DNA from: Pseudomonas sp. ok272
Lineage (GTDB): Bacteria > Pseudomonadota > Gammaproteobacteria > Pseudomonadales > Pseudomonadaceae
Reading direction: 5' to 3'
NCBI RefSeq assembly: GCF_900109995.1
Contig: NZ_FOCB01000019.1
Coordinates: 1 to 64,000, forward strand
DNA: 64,000 nucleotides
In this document: one piece after another, positions 8,619 to 18,160 of the stretch
Numbering within the stretch: position 1 is the stretch's first letter
How the letters are laid out: each line of letters begins with the position of its first letter
The notes under the pieces: model-generated
The model's database searches: none
The model's input: the letters and a program-made list of their open reading frames with translations, nothing else
Told to the model about the DNA's origin: nothing
Translations under genes and position numbers: made by a program

Positions 8619-10649
8619 TCAGACCCGAAACGCACTGATCAAATGCTTGAGTTGCACCACCTGGGCCGACAACGCACGGCTGGCGTCCTCGGTCTGGTGC
8701 GCGCCTTCGGCGGTACGCTCGCCGGCGCGGTTGATTTCGACAATGTTCAGGTCGATATCGTGGGCGACGGCGGTTTGCTGCTCGACGGCCGCGGCGATCT
8801 GCTGGTTCTGGTCGACGATCATGCCCACCGCGCCGAGGATGTTTTCCAGGGCCTGCTGGACCTGCTCCGACTGGCCGACGGTGCCGCTGGCCATTTGATG
8901 ACTGATCCCCATGGCCTTCACCGCCGCACCGACACCGCCATGCAACTTGGCGATCATTTGCTCGATTTCTTCGGTCGATTGCTGGGTACGCTTGGCCAGC
9001 GTGCGGACCTCATCGGCCACTACCGCAAACCCGCGACCCTGCTCACCGGCGCGCGCGGCCTCGATGGCGGCGTTGAGTGCCAGCAGATTGGTCTGCTCGG
9101 CGATGCTCTTGATCACCTCCAGCACCCGGCTGATGGACTGACTGTCGCTGGCCAACTGATTGATCACCAGCACCGAGGCGTCGATCTCGTTGGCCAACTG
9201 ATTGATGCTGCCCTGCTGCGAGGCGACCAACTCACGGCCGCTGATGGTTTCGTCGTTGACACTGTGCGCGCTGCTGACCGCCGCTGCCGCACTGCGCGCC
9301 ACCTCCTGGGAAGTGGCCGACATCTGGTTCATCGCCGTGGCCACTTGCTCGATCTGGCTACGCTGGCCAGCCACTGCCTGATTGCTCTGGGCCGAGACGG
9401 TTTCCACTTGCCCGGCCTGACGCTCGACTTCATTGACGGTTTGTCCCACCAACTCGATCAGGTCGTGAATCTTGGCCACGGTGCCGTTGAACACGTTGCC
9501 CAACTCCCCTAGCTCGTCGCGGCTATGGGCCGTGAAGGTGACAGTCATGTCGCCGGCCGCCACGTTGTCCATGACGGCGCCCAGGCGCCTCAGGGTGGTA
9601 CGGGTCGAGGCGTAGAAGCCGCCGTAGAGGTAGAAAATCAGCACAAACACCACGGACAGCGCCACCGCTTGCAGCACCATGTGCGTGCGGTTCTGCTCCA
9701 GGCGTTGTTGCAACTGCACCTCGAGGAATTTCAATACCTCGTCGTTGAGCTGATAGGTCTGGCCCATCAGCCCCGAAACCTGATCGTAAAAGTCCTGCCA
9801 GGGCGCATCGAGGGTGTCGGCCATCACCACTTTTTCCTCGAACAACTCGCTGGCCTGCTTGAGCGTGGCCTGGCTGGCGCTGGCCGCCGGCGCCAGGGAT
9901 TCACGGGCGGCCTTGCTGGCCGCCAACGCATCTTGCAGCTTCAAGCCGTACTCGGCCGCCAGCTTCTCCATTTGCGCCAGCAACTCATCAAACCGGGTGC
10001 TGGACGCGGAATTGATAAAGCCTTGCCCCAGTGAAAACGCGCCCATGGCCCGCCCCTCACCCAGCACGTGGGTAACGCGGGGGGTGACGTTGGTGAGCAG
10101 TTCGCTCAATTGGCGAATATCACTTTGATTGTCACGGCTCAGGCCCGCCTGGCTGGCGATGATCTGCCCGAACAACTGGGCGTTGCCGAGCAACTTGCCA
10201 ATCATCGCGCTTTTGCTTTGTAGGGACTTTTCCGCTTGCTGGGCCTTGAATGCCGCGATCATCTCATCACGCTTGCCATTGAAGACCTCGACTTGCTCCG
10301 GCTCGTCGCTGGCCGCACTCAAGCCCTGCAGACGTTCCAGCACCTGCTGCTCAAGCGTCTTGATCTTCGACTCAAGATCCCCCGCCTTGCCGGACTGGCC
10401 GAGGTTGGTGTCGATCTGTACCAGATTGTTCAGGGTCTCCAGGTCGCGTCGCAACGCCAGGCCACTGCCCAGCAGGTTGAGGCTGTGCAGTTCAAGCCGG
10501 GTGCCCTGGAACTCGCGGTAAGCGTCGCGCACCAGATAGAAGTTGGTCACCAGCATTGGCACCAGGAACAGCACACTGATGAGGCTGAACTTCATGCCGA
10601 AGCTCAGGCGATTCATCAGTGCAACGGCGGGATAGAGCAAGCTCTTCAC
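8619..10649 (-). CDS. Methyl-accepting chemotaxis protein
   Basis: 676-aa inner-membrane chemoreceptor that relays a ligand signal to CheA/CheW. TM1 is about residues 19-38, followed by an all-helical periplasmic domain of about 285 residues and TM2 at about 325-345. A HAMP domain comes next, then a long methylated coiled coil with the conserved hairpin tip EQTNLLALNAAIEAARAGEQ. The periplasmic domain is larger than a four-helix bundle and resembles the NIT (nitrate/nitrite sensing) type, which is an inference from length and helicity. The start is GTG at 10649 with GGGAGA upstream. It lies next to ampE-ampD-nadC as in P. aeruginosa. The ligand is unknown. Confidence 0.92.
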   Translation of the reverse strand: MKSLLYPAVALMNRLSFGMKFSLISVLFLVPMLVTNFYLVRDAYREFQGTRLELHSLNLLGSGLALRRDLETLNNLVQIDTNLGQSGKAGDLESKIKTLEQQVLERLQGLSAASDEPEQVEVFNGKRDEMIAAFKAQQAEKSLQSKSAMIGKLLGNAQLFGQIIASQAGLSRDNQSDIRQLSELLTNVTPRVTHVLGEGRAMGAFSLGQGFINSASSTRFDELLAQMEKLAAEYGLKLQDALAASKAARESLAPAASASQATLKQASELFEEKVVMADTLDAPWQDFYDQVSGLMGQTYQLNDEVLKFLEVQLQQRLEQNRTHMVLQAVALSVVFVLIFYLYGGFYASTRTTLRRLGAVMDNVAAGDMTVTFTAHSRDELGELGNVFNGTVAKIHDLIELVGQTVNEVERQAGQVETVSAQSNQAVAGQRSQIEQVATAMNQMSATSQEVARSAAAAVSSAHSVNDETISGRELVASQQGSINQLANEIDASVLVINQLASDSQSISRVLEVIKSIAEQTNLLALNAAIEAARAGEQGRGFAVVADEVRTLAKRTQQSTEEIEQMIAKLHGGVGAAVKAMGISHQMASGTVGQSEQVQQALENILGAVGMIVDQNQQIAAAVEQQTAVAHDIDLNIVEINRAGERTAEGAHQTEDASRALSAQVVQLKHLISAFRV

Positions 10650-10791
10650 TGGGAAGTCTCCCTTTGGTTTCTTATTTTTTTATGGGCGGGCAGGCAAAAG
10701 CATCAGATGGCCACCATGCCGGGCTGCATCTGTATAACTTAAATCGGCGGGAGGTTTTGTAACTTAAGGTTAACGCTCAGATCCGCGCGTT

Positions 10792-10820
10792 GCCGTAGCG
10801 GCGGTCAAGGCCGCTACGGC
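10792..10820 (-). terminator. Hairpin downstream of ampE
   Basis: GCCGTAGCGGC and GCCGCTACGGC form an 11-bp perfect stem with a 7-base loop, 12 bases past the ampE stop. It could close the ampDE transcript. No long U-tract is visible. Confidence 0.55.
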
Positions 10821-10832
10821 CGCGCGATCGAT

Positions 10833-11669
10833 TCAGAGAAGAACTGTCCACAGGGCAAACCCGGCGTACCAGACCACCGCCGCCCGCAGCAACAGCTCCC
10901 AGAGCTGGTCCAGGCTGTTGATGCCTTCGGGGCCGGCCACCGGGGCCGGGATCTCACCGGCCACCATGCCGACCTTCTCGATCAACTGGGCGGCGCTGAT
11001 GTTCCAGTTCAACAACTCATGGAGCATCACCCGGCCCACCGCCACGAAGTTACCCACCAGGGCAAAGCTCGCCGCCAGCAGGCGTACCGGGAGCCAGTCA
11101 AAGGCGTGCCGCAATTGCCCGGCGCGCTCGGCCACGGCCGGGTTCTGGCTGTGCTCCGCCGCCAGGGCCAGCAGGCGATAACTCAAGGCCGCCACCGGCC
11201 CCAGCAGGAAGTACCAGAAGATCACCGCAAAGAAGCTCTGGTAGGCCTGCCACAGCAGGTGGGCCTGGACGCTGTGCAACAACTGCTCGCCGCTGTCGGC
11301 GCAGATGTTCAGGTCGCGCTGGGCGACATGGGCGGCGGCTTGCAGGTCTTCCCGGCGCCAGGCATCTCGAAACGGGCCCAAGTCACCGAGCAGGTCACCA
11401 CGCCCCAGGCTGTACATCACCACCAACAGATGCACCGGCAACGCCAGCAACCCATAGACCACCGGTTCCAGTACCCACAGCAGCAGGCTGAGCAACGCCA
11501 CCGGCAACAACACGGTCAGCGCCAGTATCAGCCAGGGCCGCTTGGCCATCCGCGGGCTGCTTTCAAGCTTGCCCAACTCGCGCAGCCAGCCGCCGTCGCG
11601 CTGAACGTGATGGCGCAGGGCCGAGAACTTCTCGACCCAGACCGCCAGCAGTAACACCAGAAAACTCAT
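10833..11669 (-). CDS. ampE: AmpE, beta-lactamase regulatory signalling modulator
   Basis: 278-aa inner-membrane protein encoded with AmpD. Several hydrophobic segments are visible: the N-terminal SFLVLLLAVWVEKF, two around residues 48-85, one near 145-165 and a C-terminal one. The family is a membrane partner of the ampD locus, with CobD/CbiB-like topology; its exact role in beta-lactamase induction is unsettled. Its ATG overlaps the ampD stop by four bases (ATGA), so the two are translationally coupled. Confidence 0.9.
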   Translation of the reverse strand: MSFLVLLLAVWVEKFSALRHHVQRDGGWLRELGKLESSPRMAKRPWLILALTVLLPVALLSLLLWVLEPVVYGLLALPVHLLVVMYSLGRGDLLGDLGPFRDAWRREDLQAAAHVAQRDLNICADSGEQLLHSVQAHLLWQAYQSFFAVIFWYFLLGPVAALSYRLLALAAEHSQNPAVAERAGQLRHAFDWLPVRLLAASFALVGNFVAVGRVMLHELLNWNISAAQLIEKVGMVAGEIPAPVAGPEGINSLDQLWELLLRAAVVWYAGFALWTVLL

Positions 11670-12226
11670 TGCTCTTCCCCTTTGCCCAGTGCCGCGCGAT
11701 AGCGCTTCCAGTCAAACGCTGGCCCCGGATCCGTTTTGCGTCCCGGAGCAATGTCGCTGTGCCCCTGGATACGTTCAGTGGTGATGGCCGTGAAAGCCCC
11801 CTGCAATTGCCGGGTCAAGGCTGTCAGGGCTTGATACTGCGCCTCGGTGAATGGCAGATCATCGGTGCCTTCCAGTTCGATGCCCAGGGAAAAATCATTA
11901 CAACTCTCCCGCCCGTCGAACCGGGAAACCCCGGCATGCCAGGCTCGCTCAAGGCAGGAGACAAACTGCGTGATGGCACCGTCGCGCTCAATCAGAAAAT
12001 GTGCCGAGACACGCAGGTCTACGATCCCGACAAAGTAGGGATGTTCAGTGACATCCAGTCGATTCTGGAAAAATTCCTGCACCTTGCCCGTGGCGAACTG
12101 CGCCGGTGGCAGGCTGATGTTATGAATCACCAGCAGGGAAATTTCGCCGCAGGGGCGCGCATTGCAATTGGGTGACGGGCAATGCCGCACGCCGTCAAAC
12201 CAACCACTGGCGGGGTCCAGCTGCAT
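11666..12226 (-). CDS. ampD: 1,6-anhydro-N-acetylmuramyl-L-alanine amidase AmpD
   Basis: Cytosolic zinc amidase of cell-wall recycling. It removes the stem peptide from anhydro-muropeptides and so keeps AmpR-driven beta-lactamase expression low. The 186 aa carry the amidase_2 zinc ligands: H35 in LVIHNISLPP, and H156 and D166 in GHSDIAPGRKTDPG, matching E. coli H34/H154/D164. The length is normal for the family and no disrupting change is seen, so the gene looks functional. First gene of ampDE. Confidence 0.95.
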   Translation of the reverse strand: MQLDPASGWFDGVRHCPSPNCNARPCGEISLLVIHNISLPPAQFATGKVQEFFQNRLDVTEHPYFVGIVDLRVSAHFLIERDGAITQFVSCLERAWHAGVSRFDGRESCNDFSLGIELEGTDDLPFTEAQYQALTALTRQLQGAFTAITTERIQGHSDIAPGRKTDPGPAFDWKRYRAALGKGEEQ

Positions 12227-12267
12227 ACCAGCTCCTTCAACATCGACCGAGTAGGCACCAGTATGCC

Positions 12268-12293
12268 GTGATCGCCCCTCGGGGTGCGATCAC
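12268..12293. repeat. Hairpin in the ampD-nadC intergenic region
   Basis: GTGATCGC and GCGATCAC enclose CCCTCGGGGT, giving a near-continuous stem. It lies in the 203-base gap between divergent ampD and nadC. A second GC-rich fold of GGGCCC-type arms follows at about 12310-12350. The role is unknown. Confidence 0.4.
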
Positions 12294-12372
12294 TTGCCGC
12301 GATTGAGTCGGGACCCGCGGCCCATCACGGCCCTCCTGCGGGCCCAATCCGAGGATCCAGGCGCTTGCTGTC

Positions 12373-12402
12373 TTGGGTTCGCTCCCGGCATGGCCCTATA
12401 AT
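12373..12402 (+). promoter_or_regulatory. nadC promoter
   Basis: TTGGGT at 12373-12378 and a perfect TATAAT at 12397-12402, with an 18-base spacer, end 28 bases before the nadC ATG. This is a good sigma-70 type match. Confidence 0.6.
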
Positions 12403-12429
12403 CGGGTGACTTTGTTTGTGGAGCCCGTT

Positions 12430-13278
12430 ATGCCGAACCTACGCCTCGCCGATTTGACCGCCGAAATCGAAGCCAACGTGCGTCGCGCGTTACTTGAAGA
12501 CATCGGCAGCGGCGACATCACCGCACAACTGATCCCGGCCGAACGCCTGGCCAGCGCCACCATCATCACCCGTGACGCGGCCGTCATCAGCGGTACCGCT
12601 TGGGTCGATGCCGTGTTTCGGCAATTGGACCCACGCGTTGCCGTGCACTGGCAGGTGCGCGACGGTGAGCGCGTGAGCCCCAACCAAGTGCTGTTTCACC
12701 TCGAAGGTCCGGCACGCTCGCTGCTGAGCGGTGAGCGAAGTGCACTGAACTTCCTGCAACTGCTTTCCGGCGTCGCGACCCGCGCGCAGTACCTGGCCGA
12801 CTTCGTCGCCGACACCCAGGTGAAGTTGCTGGACACCCGCAAGACCTTGCCTGGGCTGCGCCTGGCGCAAAAGTATGCCGTGACCTGCGGTGGCTGCCAT
12901 AACCACCGTATCGGCTTGTACGACGCCTTCCTGATCAAGGAAAACCATATCGCGGCCTGTGGCGGTATCGCCCAGGCCATTGCGGCGGCCCACAAGATCG
13001 CCCCGGGCAAGCCGGTGGAGATTGAGGTGGAAAGCCTGGCGGAACTCAAGGAGGCCCTGGCGGCGGGCGCCGACATCATCATGCTCGACGAGCTGAGCCT
13101 GGACGATATGCGCGAAGCCGTGCGCCTGAACGCTGGCAAGGCCAAGCTCGAGGCCAGCGGCGGCATCAATGAAAGCACCTTGCGGCCAATCGCCGAGACC
13201 GGCGTGGATTACATCTCGATTGGCGCGATGACCAAGGATGTGAAGGCCGTGGATCTGTCGATGCGCTTGAGTCTCTAA
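12430..13278 (+). CDS. nadC: Quinolinate phosphoribosyltransferase (decarboxylating)
   Basis: Makes nicotinate mononucleotide from quinolinate and PRPP in de novo NAD synthesis. The 282-aa product starts at the ATG at 12430; a longer in-frame reading from 12373 would run through the promoter. Marks of the family are the N-terminal [12 protein letters not shown], the phosphoribosyl-binding [10 protein letters not shown] and [13 protein letters not shown], the KENH motif, and the C-terminal barrel motifs EVEVES, MLDELS and EASGGI. A strong hairpin terminator follows the stop. Confidence 0.95.
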   Translation: MPNLRLADLTAEIEANVRRALLEDIGSGDITAQLIPAERLASATIITRDAAVISGTAWVDAVFRQLDPRVAVHWQVRDGERVSPNQVLFHLEGPARSLLSGERSALNFLQLLSGVATRAQYLADFVADTQVKLLDTRKTLPGLRLAQKYAVTCGGCHNHRIGLYDAFLIKENHIAACGGIAQAIAAAHKIAPGKPVEIEVESLAELKEALAAGADIIMLDELSLDDMREAVRLNAGKAKLEASGGINESTLRPIAETGVDYISIGAMTKDVKAVDLSMRLSL

Positions 13279-13283
13279 TTGAA

Positions 13284-13316
13284 AAAAACGCCAGCCTCAT
13301 GAAGGCTGGCGTTTTT
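13284..13316. terminator. Bidirectional intrinsic terminator (nadC / small DUF6388-like gene)
   Basis: AAAAACGCCAGCCT and AGGCTGGCGTTTTT form a perfect 14-bp stem with a CATGA loop. The A and T runs flank it on both sides, so it can serve nadC on the plus strand and the convergent gene on the minus strand. Confidence 0.9.
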
Positions 13317-13317
13317 G

Positions 13318-13626
13318 TCAGACCACCAGATTGTTCATCTCGCAGTATTCTTCCCACTCGACGCCCAACACTTCGGCCGCCTCCTTGTGCAAGGGAAGAC
13401 GTGCGGCTTCGAACTCCTCTGGAGTGGACGTGGTGTACTTGAGTGTCAGTTCCCACGGCTGCAAGCCCTGGGCATCCGCTTCATCCTCGAAGGCCCACTG
13501 GATCTGGTCTTTGCGATCCTCGGCACTCAGGTCCTTGATCTCATCGACTAGCTGGGGCGAATCCAGCAAGTATTTCTTGAGGGCTTCTTCGTGCCTGGTT
13601 TCTTGGGTCAACTCTTTAACCGTCAT
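13318..13626 (-). CDS. Small acidic protein, DUF6388-like
   Basis: 102-aa, strongly acidic, soluble protein. It resembles the Pseudomonas DUF6388 group by length and by the LVDEIKDLSAEDR and GVEWEEYCEMN segments. No catalytic motif, signal peptide or membrane segment is visible, and the function is unknown. The ATG at 13626 follows an AAGAGAA-type ribosome site. It ends at the bidirectional terminator shared with nadC. Confidence 0.7.
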   Translation of the reverse strand: MTVKELTQETRHEEALKKYLLDSPQLVDEIKDLSAEDRKDQIQWAFEDEADAQGLQPWELTLKYTTSTPEEFEAARLPLHKEAAEVLGVEWEEYCEMNNLVV

Positions 13627-13763
13627 GGCGTTCTCTTTGATCTGGGGAATGGAAGATGGATCTGGATCATCAAGGATCTCTCTGACGCAGAAAAACCGTG
13701 TGCAACCTGAGTTATCTGGCCTTCAGAACCATTCGGGATCATTTGAAAACAACAGGTAGTGCC

Positions 13764-13839
13764 TGGTGCCCGAGACAGGAATCGAACCTGCGACCTTCGC
13801 GTTACGAGTGCGCTGCTCTACCGGCTGAGCTACACGGGC
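13764..13839 (-). tRNA. tRNA-Thr(CGT)
   Basis: 76 nt with encoded CCA. The acceptor stem GCCCGTG pairs with the 3' end CTCGGGCA by G-U and Watson-Crick pairs. The D-stem GCTC/GAGC and T-loop GTTCGATTC are present. The anticodon loop CTCGTAA gives anticodon CGT. The anticodon stem has a mismatch near the loop. It stands alone between the DUF6388-like gene and pnp. Confidence 0.92.
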
Positions 13840-13907
13840 GGTGGGCTAAACCTAGCACTGACGTAGGAGTCAGGCAACTTGCCGAATCGGTCAATGTATT
13901 ACGCACA

Positions 13908-13940
13908 GCAAAACGCCCCGAACCAGTCGGGGCGTTTTGC
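13908..13940 (-). terminator. Terminator of the rimP-pnp operon
   Basis: GCAAAACGCCCCGA and TCGGGGCGTTTTGC form a perfect 14-bp stem with a five-base loop, 28 bases past the pnp stop. The A/T ends supply the U-tract. Confidence 0.85.
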
Positions 13941-13967
13941 CTGTTCAGTGCTTAAGCTGGGGGGTAA

Positions 13968-16073
13968 TTAAACGCCCGAAGCCTTGGCAGCTGCTACGTC
14001 CTTGATGGACAGCTTGATACGACCGCGGTTGTCCACGTCCAGTACCAATACTTCCACTTCCTGGCCTTCTTTCAGGATGTCGGTCACTTTCTCGACGCGA
14101 GCATCGCTCAGCATGGAGATGTGAACCAGACCGTCCTTGCCCGGCAGGATGTTGACGAATGCGCCGAAGTCGACGATGCGCTCAACCTTACCGACGTAGA
14201 TCTTGCCGATCTCGGCTTCAGCGGTGATACCCAGGACGCGCTGGCGTGCAGCTTCAGCCGCTTCCTTGGTTTCGCCGAAGATCTTGATCGAACCGTCGTC
14301 TTCGATGTCGATCGAAGCCTTGGTTTCTTCACAGATCGCACGAATGGTCGCGCCGCCTTTACCGATGACATCACGGATTTTGTCGGTGTCGATTTTCATC
14401 GCGATCATGGTCGGAGCATTTTCCGACAGCTCGGTGCGGGACTGACCAATGATCTGGTTCATCTGGCCGAGGATGTTCAGGCGCGCTTCCAGGGCTTGGC
14501 CCAGAGCAATTTCCATGATCTCTTCGGTGATGCCCTTGATCTTGATGTCCATCTGCAGCGCGGTAACACCTTTGGCGGTACCCGCTACTTTGAAGTCCAT
14601 GTCGCCGAGGTGGTCTTCGTCACCCAGGATGTCGGTCAGGACGGCGAACTTCTCGCCCTCTTTAACCAGGCCCATGGCGATACCGGCAACCGGCGCCTTC
14701 ATCGGCACACCAGCGTCCATCAGTGCCAGGGAAGCACCGCAGACCGAAGCCATGGAGCTGGAACCGTTGGACTCGGTGATTTCCGACACGACACGGATCG
14801 TGTACGGGAACACGTCAGCTGCAGGCAGCATGGCTGCAATCGAACGACGAGCCAGACGGCCGTGACCGATTTCGCGACGACCAGCGCCACCCATGCGACC
14901 ACACTCACCTACCGAGAACGGAGGGAAGTTGTAGTGCAGCATGAACGGGTCTTTTTTCTCGCCTTCCAGGGTGTCCAGCAGTTGTGCGTCACGGGCAGTA
15001 CCCAATGTTGCAACAACCAGGGCCTGGGTTTCGCCACGGGTGAACAGCGCCGAACCGTGAGTCTTCGGCAGAACGCCGACTTCGATGTTCAGCGGGCGAA
15101 CGGTGCGGGTGTCGCGACCGTCGATACGTGGCTTGCCGTTAACGATGTTTTCGCGAACGGTGCGGTATTCGATTTCACCGAAGGCTGCTTTGACTTCGCT
15201 GGAAGAAGGCTGGCCTTCTTCGCCGGACAGCTTGGCAACGACTTGGTCCTTCAGCTCACCCAGGCGAGCGTAACGGTCGGCCTTGACGGTGATGGCGTAG
15301 GCCTCGGAGATAGCAGCGCCGAACTCGGAGCGGATCGCGCCCAGCAGTTCGGTGGCTTCTGGCTGAGGAGCCCAGGTCCAGGTTGGCTTGGCAGCTTCGG
15401 CAGCCAGTTCTTTAACGGCGTTGATCACAACCTGGAACTCGTCGTGAGCAAACAGTACCGCGCCCAGCATCTGGTCTTCGGTCAGCTCTTTGGCTTCCGA
15501 TTCAACCATCAATACGGCTTCAGAAGTACCGGCAACGACCATGTCCAGGCTCGACGCTTTCTGCTGCTCGTAAGTCGGGTTCAGCAGGTAGCCGGTGCTT
15601 TCGTGGAAAGCAACGCGGGCAGCGCCAATCGGGCCATCGAAAGGAATGCCGGAGATGGCCAGGGCAGCCGAGGTACCGATCATCGCAGCGATGTCCGGAT
15701 CGGTCTTCTTGCTGGTGGATACGACGGTGCAGACAACCTGCACTTCGTTCATGAAGCCTTCTGGGAACAGCGGACGGATCGGGCGGTCGATCAGTCGGGA
15801 AGTCAGGGTTTCTTTCTCGGAAGGACGGCCTTCGCGCTTGAAGAAACCGCCAGGGATCTTACCGGCAGCGTAAGTCTTTTCCTGGTAGTGAACGGACAGA
15901 GGGAAGAAGCCTTTGCTCGGGTCAGCGGTCTTGGCGCCAACAACGGTCACCAATACGGTGACGTCGTCGTCAACGGTAACCAGCACTGCACCGGAGGCTT
16001 GACGGGCGATACGGCCTGTCTCGAGGGTAACGGTCGACTGACCGAACTGAAATTTTTTGATAACCGGGTTCAC
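13968..16073 (-). CDS. pnp: Polynucleotide phosphorylase
   Basis: 3'-5' phosphorolytic exoribonuclease, trimeric, part of the RNA degradosome. The 701 aa comprise two RNase PH-like domains (about 10-230 and 310-540), with the [12 protein letters not shown] loop in the first and [13 protein letters not shown] in the second, then a KH domain (about 552-610, [10 protein letters not shown]) and an S1 domain (about 620-690). The start is GTG at 16073 with an AGG ribosome site. It follows rpsO as in most gammaproteobacteria and ends the rimP operon. Confidence 0.96.
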   Translation of the reverse strand: MNPVIKKFQFGQSTVTLETGRIARQASGAVLVTVDDDVTVLVTVVGAKTADPSKGFFPLSVHYQEKTYAAGKIPGGFFKREGRPSEKETLTSRLIDRPIRPLFPEGFMNEVQVVCTVVSTSKKTDPDIAAMIGTSAALAISGIPFDGPIGAARVAFHESTGYLLNPTYEQQKASSLDMVVAGTSEAVLMVESEAKELTEDQMLGAVLFAHDEFQVVINAVKELAAEAAKPTWTWAPQPEATELLGAIRSEFGAAISEAYAITVKADRYARLGELKDQVVAKLSGEEGQPSSSEVKAAFGEIEYRTVRENIVNGKPRIDGRDTRTVRPLNIEVGVLPKTHGSALFTRGETQALVVATLGTARDAQLLDTLEGEKKDPFMLHYNFPPFSVGECGRMGGAGRREIGHGRLARRSIAAMLPAADVFPYTIRVVSEITESNGSSSMASVCGASLALMDAGVPMKAPVAGIAMGLVKEGEKFAVLTDILGDEDHLGDMDFKVAGTAKGVTALQMDIKIKGITEEIMEIALGQALEARLNILGQMNQIIGQSRTELSENAPTMIAMKIDTDKIRDVIGKGGATIRAICEETKASIDIEDDGSIKIFGETKEAAEAARQRVLGITAEAEIGKIYVGKVERIVDFGAFVNILPGKDGLVHISMLSDARVEKVTDILKEGQEVEVLVLDVDNRGRIKLSIKDVAAAKASGV

Positions 16074-16268
16074 GGTGTCCTACCTTCTTTGTGGCTCTTG
16101 GGGAACTTGTCTTCTTGCGAAATTCTTGGGCAATGTCGGGAATCGGCCCAACCCTTGTCCGGGGGTAAAACGTGTATCCAGATAAAACTTGAGGCTGGGA
16201 GCCTGCCATGAGCCAGCGGGAATCCCACTGACACACGGCAGACAACCAACCTCTAGCGCAATCGCTTA

Positions 16269-16538
16269 TTAGCGACGCAGACCCAGGCGACCGATCAGAG
16301 TCTGATAACGACCCAGATCCTTGCCTTTCAGGTAGTCCAGCAGCTTACGGCGCTGGTTTACCATGCGGATCAGACCACGACGGGAGTGGTGATCTTTACC
16401 GTTGGCCTTGAAGTGACCTTGCAGCTTGTTGATGTTGTGGGTCAGCAGTGCAACTTGCACTTCTGGCGAACCAGTGTCACCAACAGCCTGCTGATAGTCA
16501 GCAACGATTTGTGCTTTTTCTTGAACGTCGAGAGCCAT
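16269..16538 (-). CDS. rpsO: Ribosomal protein uS15
   Basis: 89-aa 30S protein that binds 16S rRNA early in assembly. It is recognised from [23 protein letters not shown] and the C-terminal [20 protein letters not shown]. The true start is the ATG at 16538 behind an AAGGA site; a longer open frame upstream belongs to the leader. About 195 bases separate it from pnp, and the 140-base gap from truB is long enough for its own promoter. Confidence 0.96.
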   Translation of the reverse strand: MALDVQEKAQIVADYQQAVGDTGSPEVQVALLTHNINKLQGHFKANGKDHHSRRGLIRMVNQRRKLLDYLKGKDLGRYQTLIGRLGLRR

Positions 16539-16678
16539 GAGGCAATCCTTTTTTCGGGAAACCACCCAAAGGGCAGTTTCAACAGGCCAGGGACAAATCC
16601 CTGTATCTAAAAATGAGTAGTGACCGTGCCTGTTAACAGCCACCCTCGCCAGCCCACTGTTACGCAGGCTGGTTTCGG

Positions 16679-17596
16679 TCATTCTGACCGAATCAAACGA
16701 CGTGGCGCGATGCGCCCGTCTTCGCTCACTTCACCGATACCGATGAAGCGACCATTGTGATCCTGTACACGTACCATGCCAAATTTCGGGGCATCCGGGG
16801 CACGAACCGGCTGGCCGTTGAGCCAGTAGAAAGCACTGTGCTCCGAGAAGTGCAGCAGCGGCCAGTCTAGCAAACCGCTGTCCGATGGCATCAGGAAGCG
16901 ATCGACTGCTTCGTTGCCGCCCTCGGCATGTACCGCTTCCAACTCTTCGAGCGTGACCGTCTGGGCCAGCGTGAAAGGCCCGGCCTGGGTACGTCGCAAT
17001 TCTGCCACGTAGGCGCCACAACCGAGTTGCTCACCAATATCTTCCACGAGGGTACGGATATAGGTGCCTTTACTGCAATCCACGGCAAGCCGGGCAGTAT
17101 CACCCTCGAAGGCCAGCAATTCCAAGCGCGCAATAGTAACAGAACGCGGTTCGCGCTCCACTACTTCACCCGCACGAGCCAGCTTGTACAGCGGCTGTCC
17201 ATCGCGCTTGAGCGCCGAGTACATCGGCGGTATCTGACTGATTTTCCCACGAAAACCGGGCAAAACAGCTTCGATATCAGCGCGACCAACGGTCACCGGG
17301 CGCTCCTGCAAAACCTCACCTTCAGCATCTGCCGTGGTAGTGGTCTTGCCCAACTGCGCCAGTGTTTCATAGGCCTTATCGGAATCGAGCAGGTATTGCG
17401 AGAACTTGGTGGCTTCACCGAAGCACAGTGGCAACACACCAGTAGCCAGCGGATCAAGGCTACCGGTATGCCCGGCCTTCTCGGCATTGAGCAGCCAGCG
17501 AACCTTCTGCAGGGCCGCATTGGAGGTAAACCCAAGCGGTTTGTCGAGCAGGATGATTCCGCTGACGTTACGACGGATACGTTTGACCTGAGCCAC
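16679..17596 (-). CDS. truB: tRNA pseudouridine-55 synthase
   Basis: Forms pseudouridine 55 in the T-loop of tRNAs. The 305-aa product has the catalytic motif [17 protein letters not shown], whose aspartate is the nucleophile, the [10 protein letters not shown]-type approach strand, the [15 protein letters not shown] segment and [20 protein letters not shown]-like C-terminal domain follows. It starts with GTG at 17596 behind GGAG, three bases after the rbfA stop. Confidence 0.95.
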   Translation of the reverse strand: MAQVKRIRRNVSGIILLDKPLGFTSNAALQKVRWLLNAEKAGHTGSLDPLATGVLPLCFGEATKFSQYLLDSDKAYETLAQLGKTTTTADAEGEVLQERPVTVGRADIEAVLPGFRGKISQIPPMYSALKRDGQPLYKLARAGEVVEREPRSVTIARLELLAFEGDTARLAVDCSKGTYIRTLVEDIGEQLGCGAYVAELRRTQAGPFTLAQTVTLEELEAVHAEGGNEAVDRFLMPSDSGLLDWPLLHFSEHSAFYWLNGQPVRAPDAPKFGMVRVQDHNGRFIGIGEVSEDGRIAPRRLIRSE

Positions 17597-17599
17597 CGA

Positions 17600-18001
17600 T
17601 TACTCCTTGGTGTCTTCGGTTTCTGCCGCTGCCGGGTGCTGATTGTCTTCAGCCACCGCGCGCTCGATCAATGCCGACAGATGAGCCCCCCGCACAACGC
17701 TTTCGTCGTAGTGGAAGTGCAACTGCGGAACGCTGCGCAATTTCATCTCGCGAGCCAACTGCATGCGCAGGAAACCTGCTGCCGAGTTGAGCACCTTGAT
17801 GCTTTGGGCGATATCTTCAGCGCTGTCCTGGCCCATCACCGTGATGAAGATCTTGGCGTGACCGACGTCACGGCTGACTTCAACAGCAGTAATAGTGACG
17901 AGGCCGACGCGCGGGTCTTTGACTTCACGACGGATCAACTGTGCCAGCTCACGCTGCATCTGATCGCCGATACGTTGGGTACGGCTGTATTCTTTTGCCA
18001 T
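17600..18001 (-). CDS. rbfA: Ribosome-binding factor A
   Basis: 133-aa KH-like protein needed for 30S maturation and 16S rRNA 5' end processing, and for growth in the cold in other bacteria. Family marks are [44 protein letters not shown] and LHFHYDES. The acidic C-terminal tail is species-variable. It lies between infB and truB in the standard order. Confidence 0.95.
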   Translation of the reverse strand: MAKEYSRTQRIGDQMQRELAQLIRREVKDPRVGLVTITAVEVSRDVGHAKIFITVMGQDSAEDIAQSIKVLNSAAGFLRMQLAREMKLRSVPQLHFHYDESVVRGAHLSALIERAVAEDNQHPAAAETEDTKE

Positions 18002-18055
18002 GTCTTGTTACCTGTTACTGCCTCACGGTGAAACCCGTGTGGTCTGAAAGCGGCA

Positions 18056-18089
18056 AACGCCCGGCCTGACAGAAGCCAGACCGGGCGTT
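18056..18089 (-). other. Hairpin between infB and rbfA
   Basis: AACGCCCGG and CCGGGCGTT form a 9-bp stem around a partly paired centre, in the 159-base gap after infB. No U-tract follows on the minus strand. It may be an mRNA processing or stability site rather than a terminator. Confidence 0.45.
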
Positions 18090-18160
18090 GCGTTTAGAGG
18101 CCGAGTGAGAGGCTGGGCATTTGCATGCGGCGACTCATCACGGCTCTTGAAGTGCGCGAG

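Noticed and set aside
14121-16211. 696-codon open frame opposite pnp
   Set aside because: Shadow of a highly expressed gene with biased codon use; no domain.
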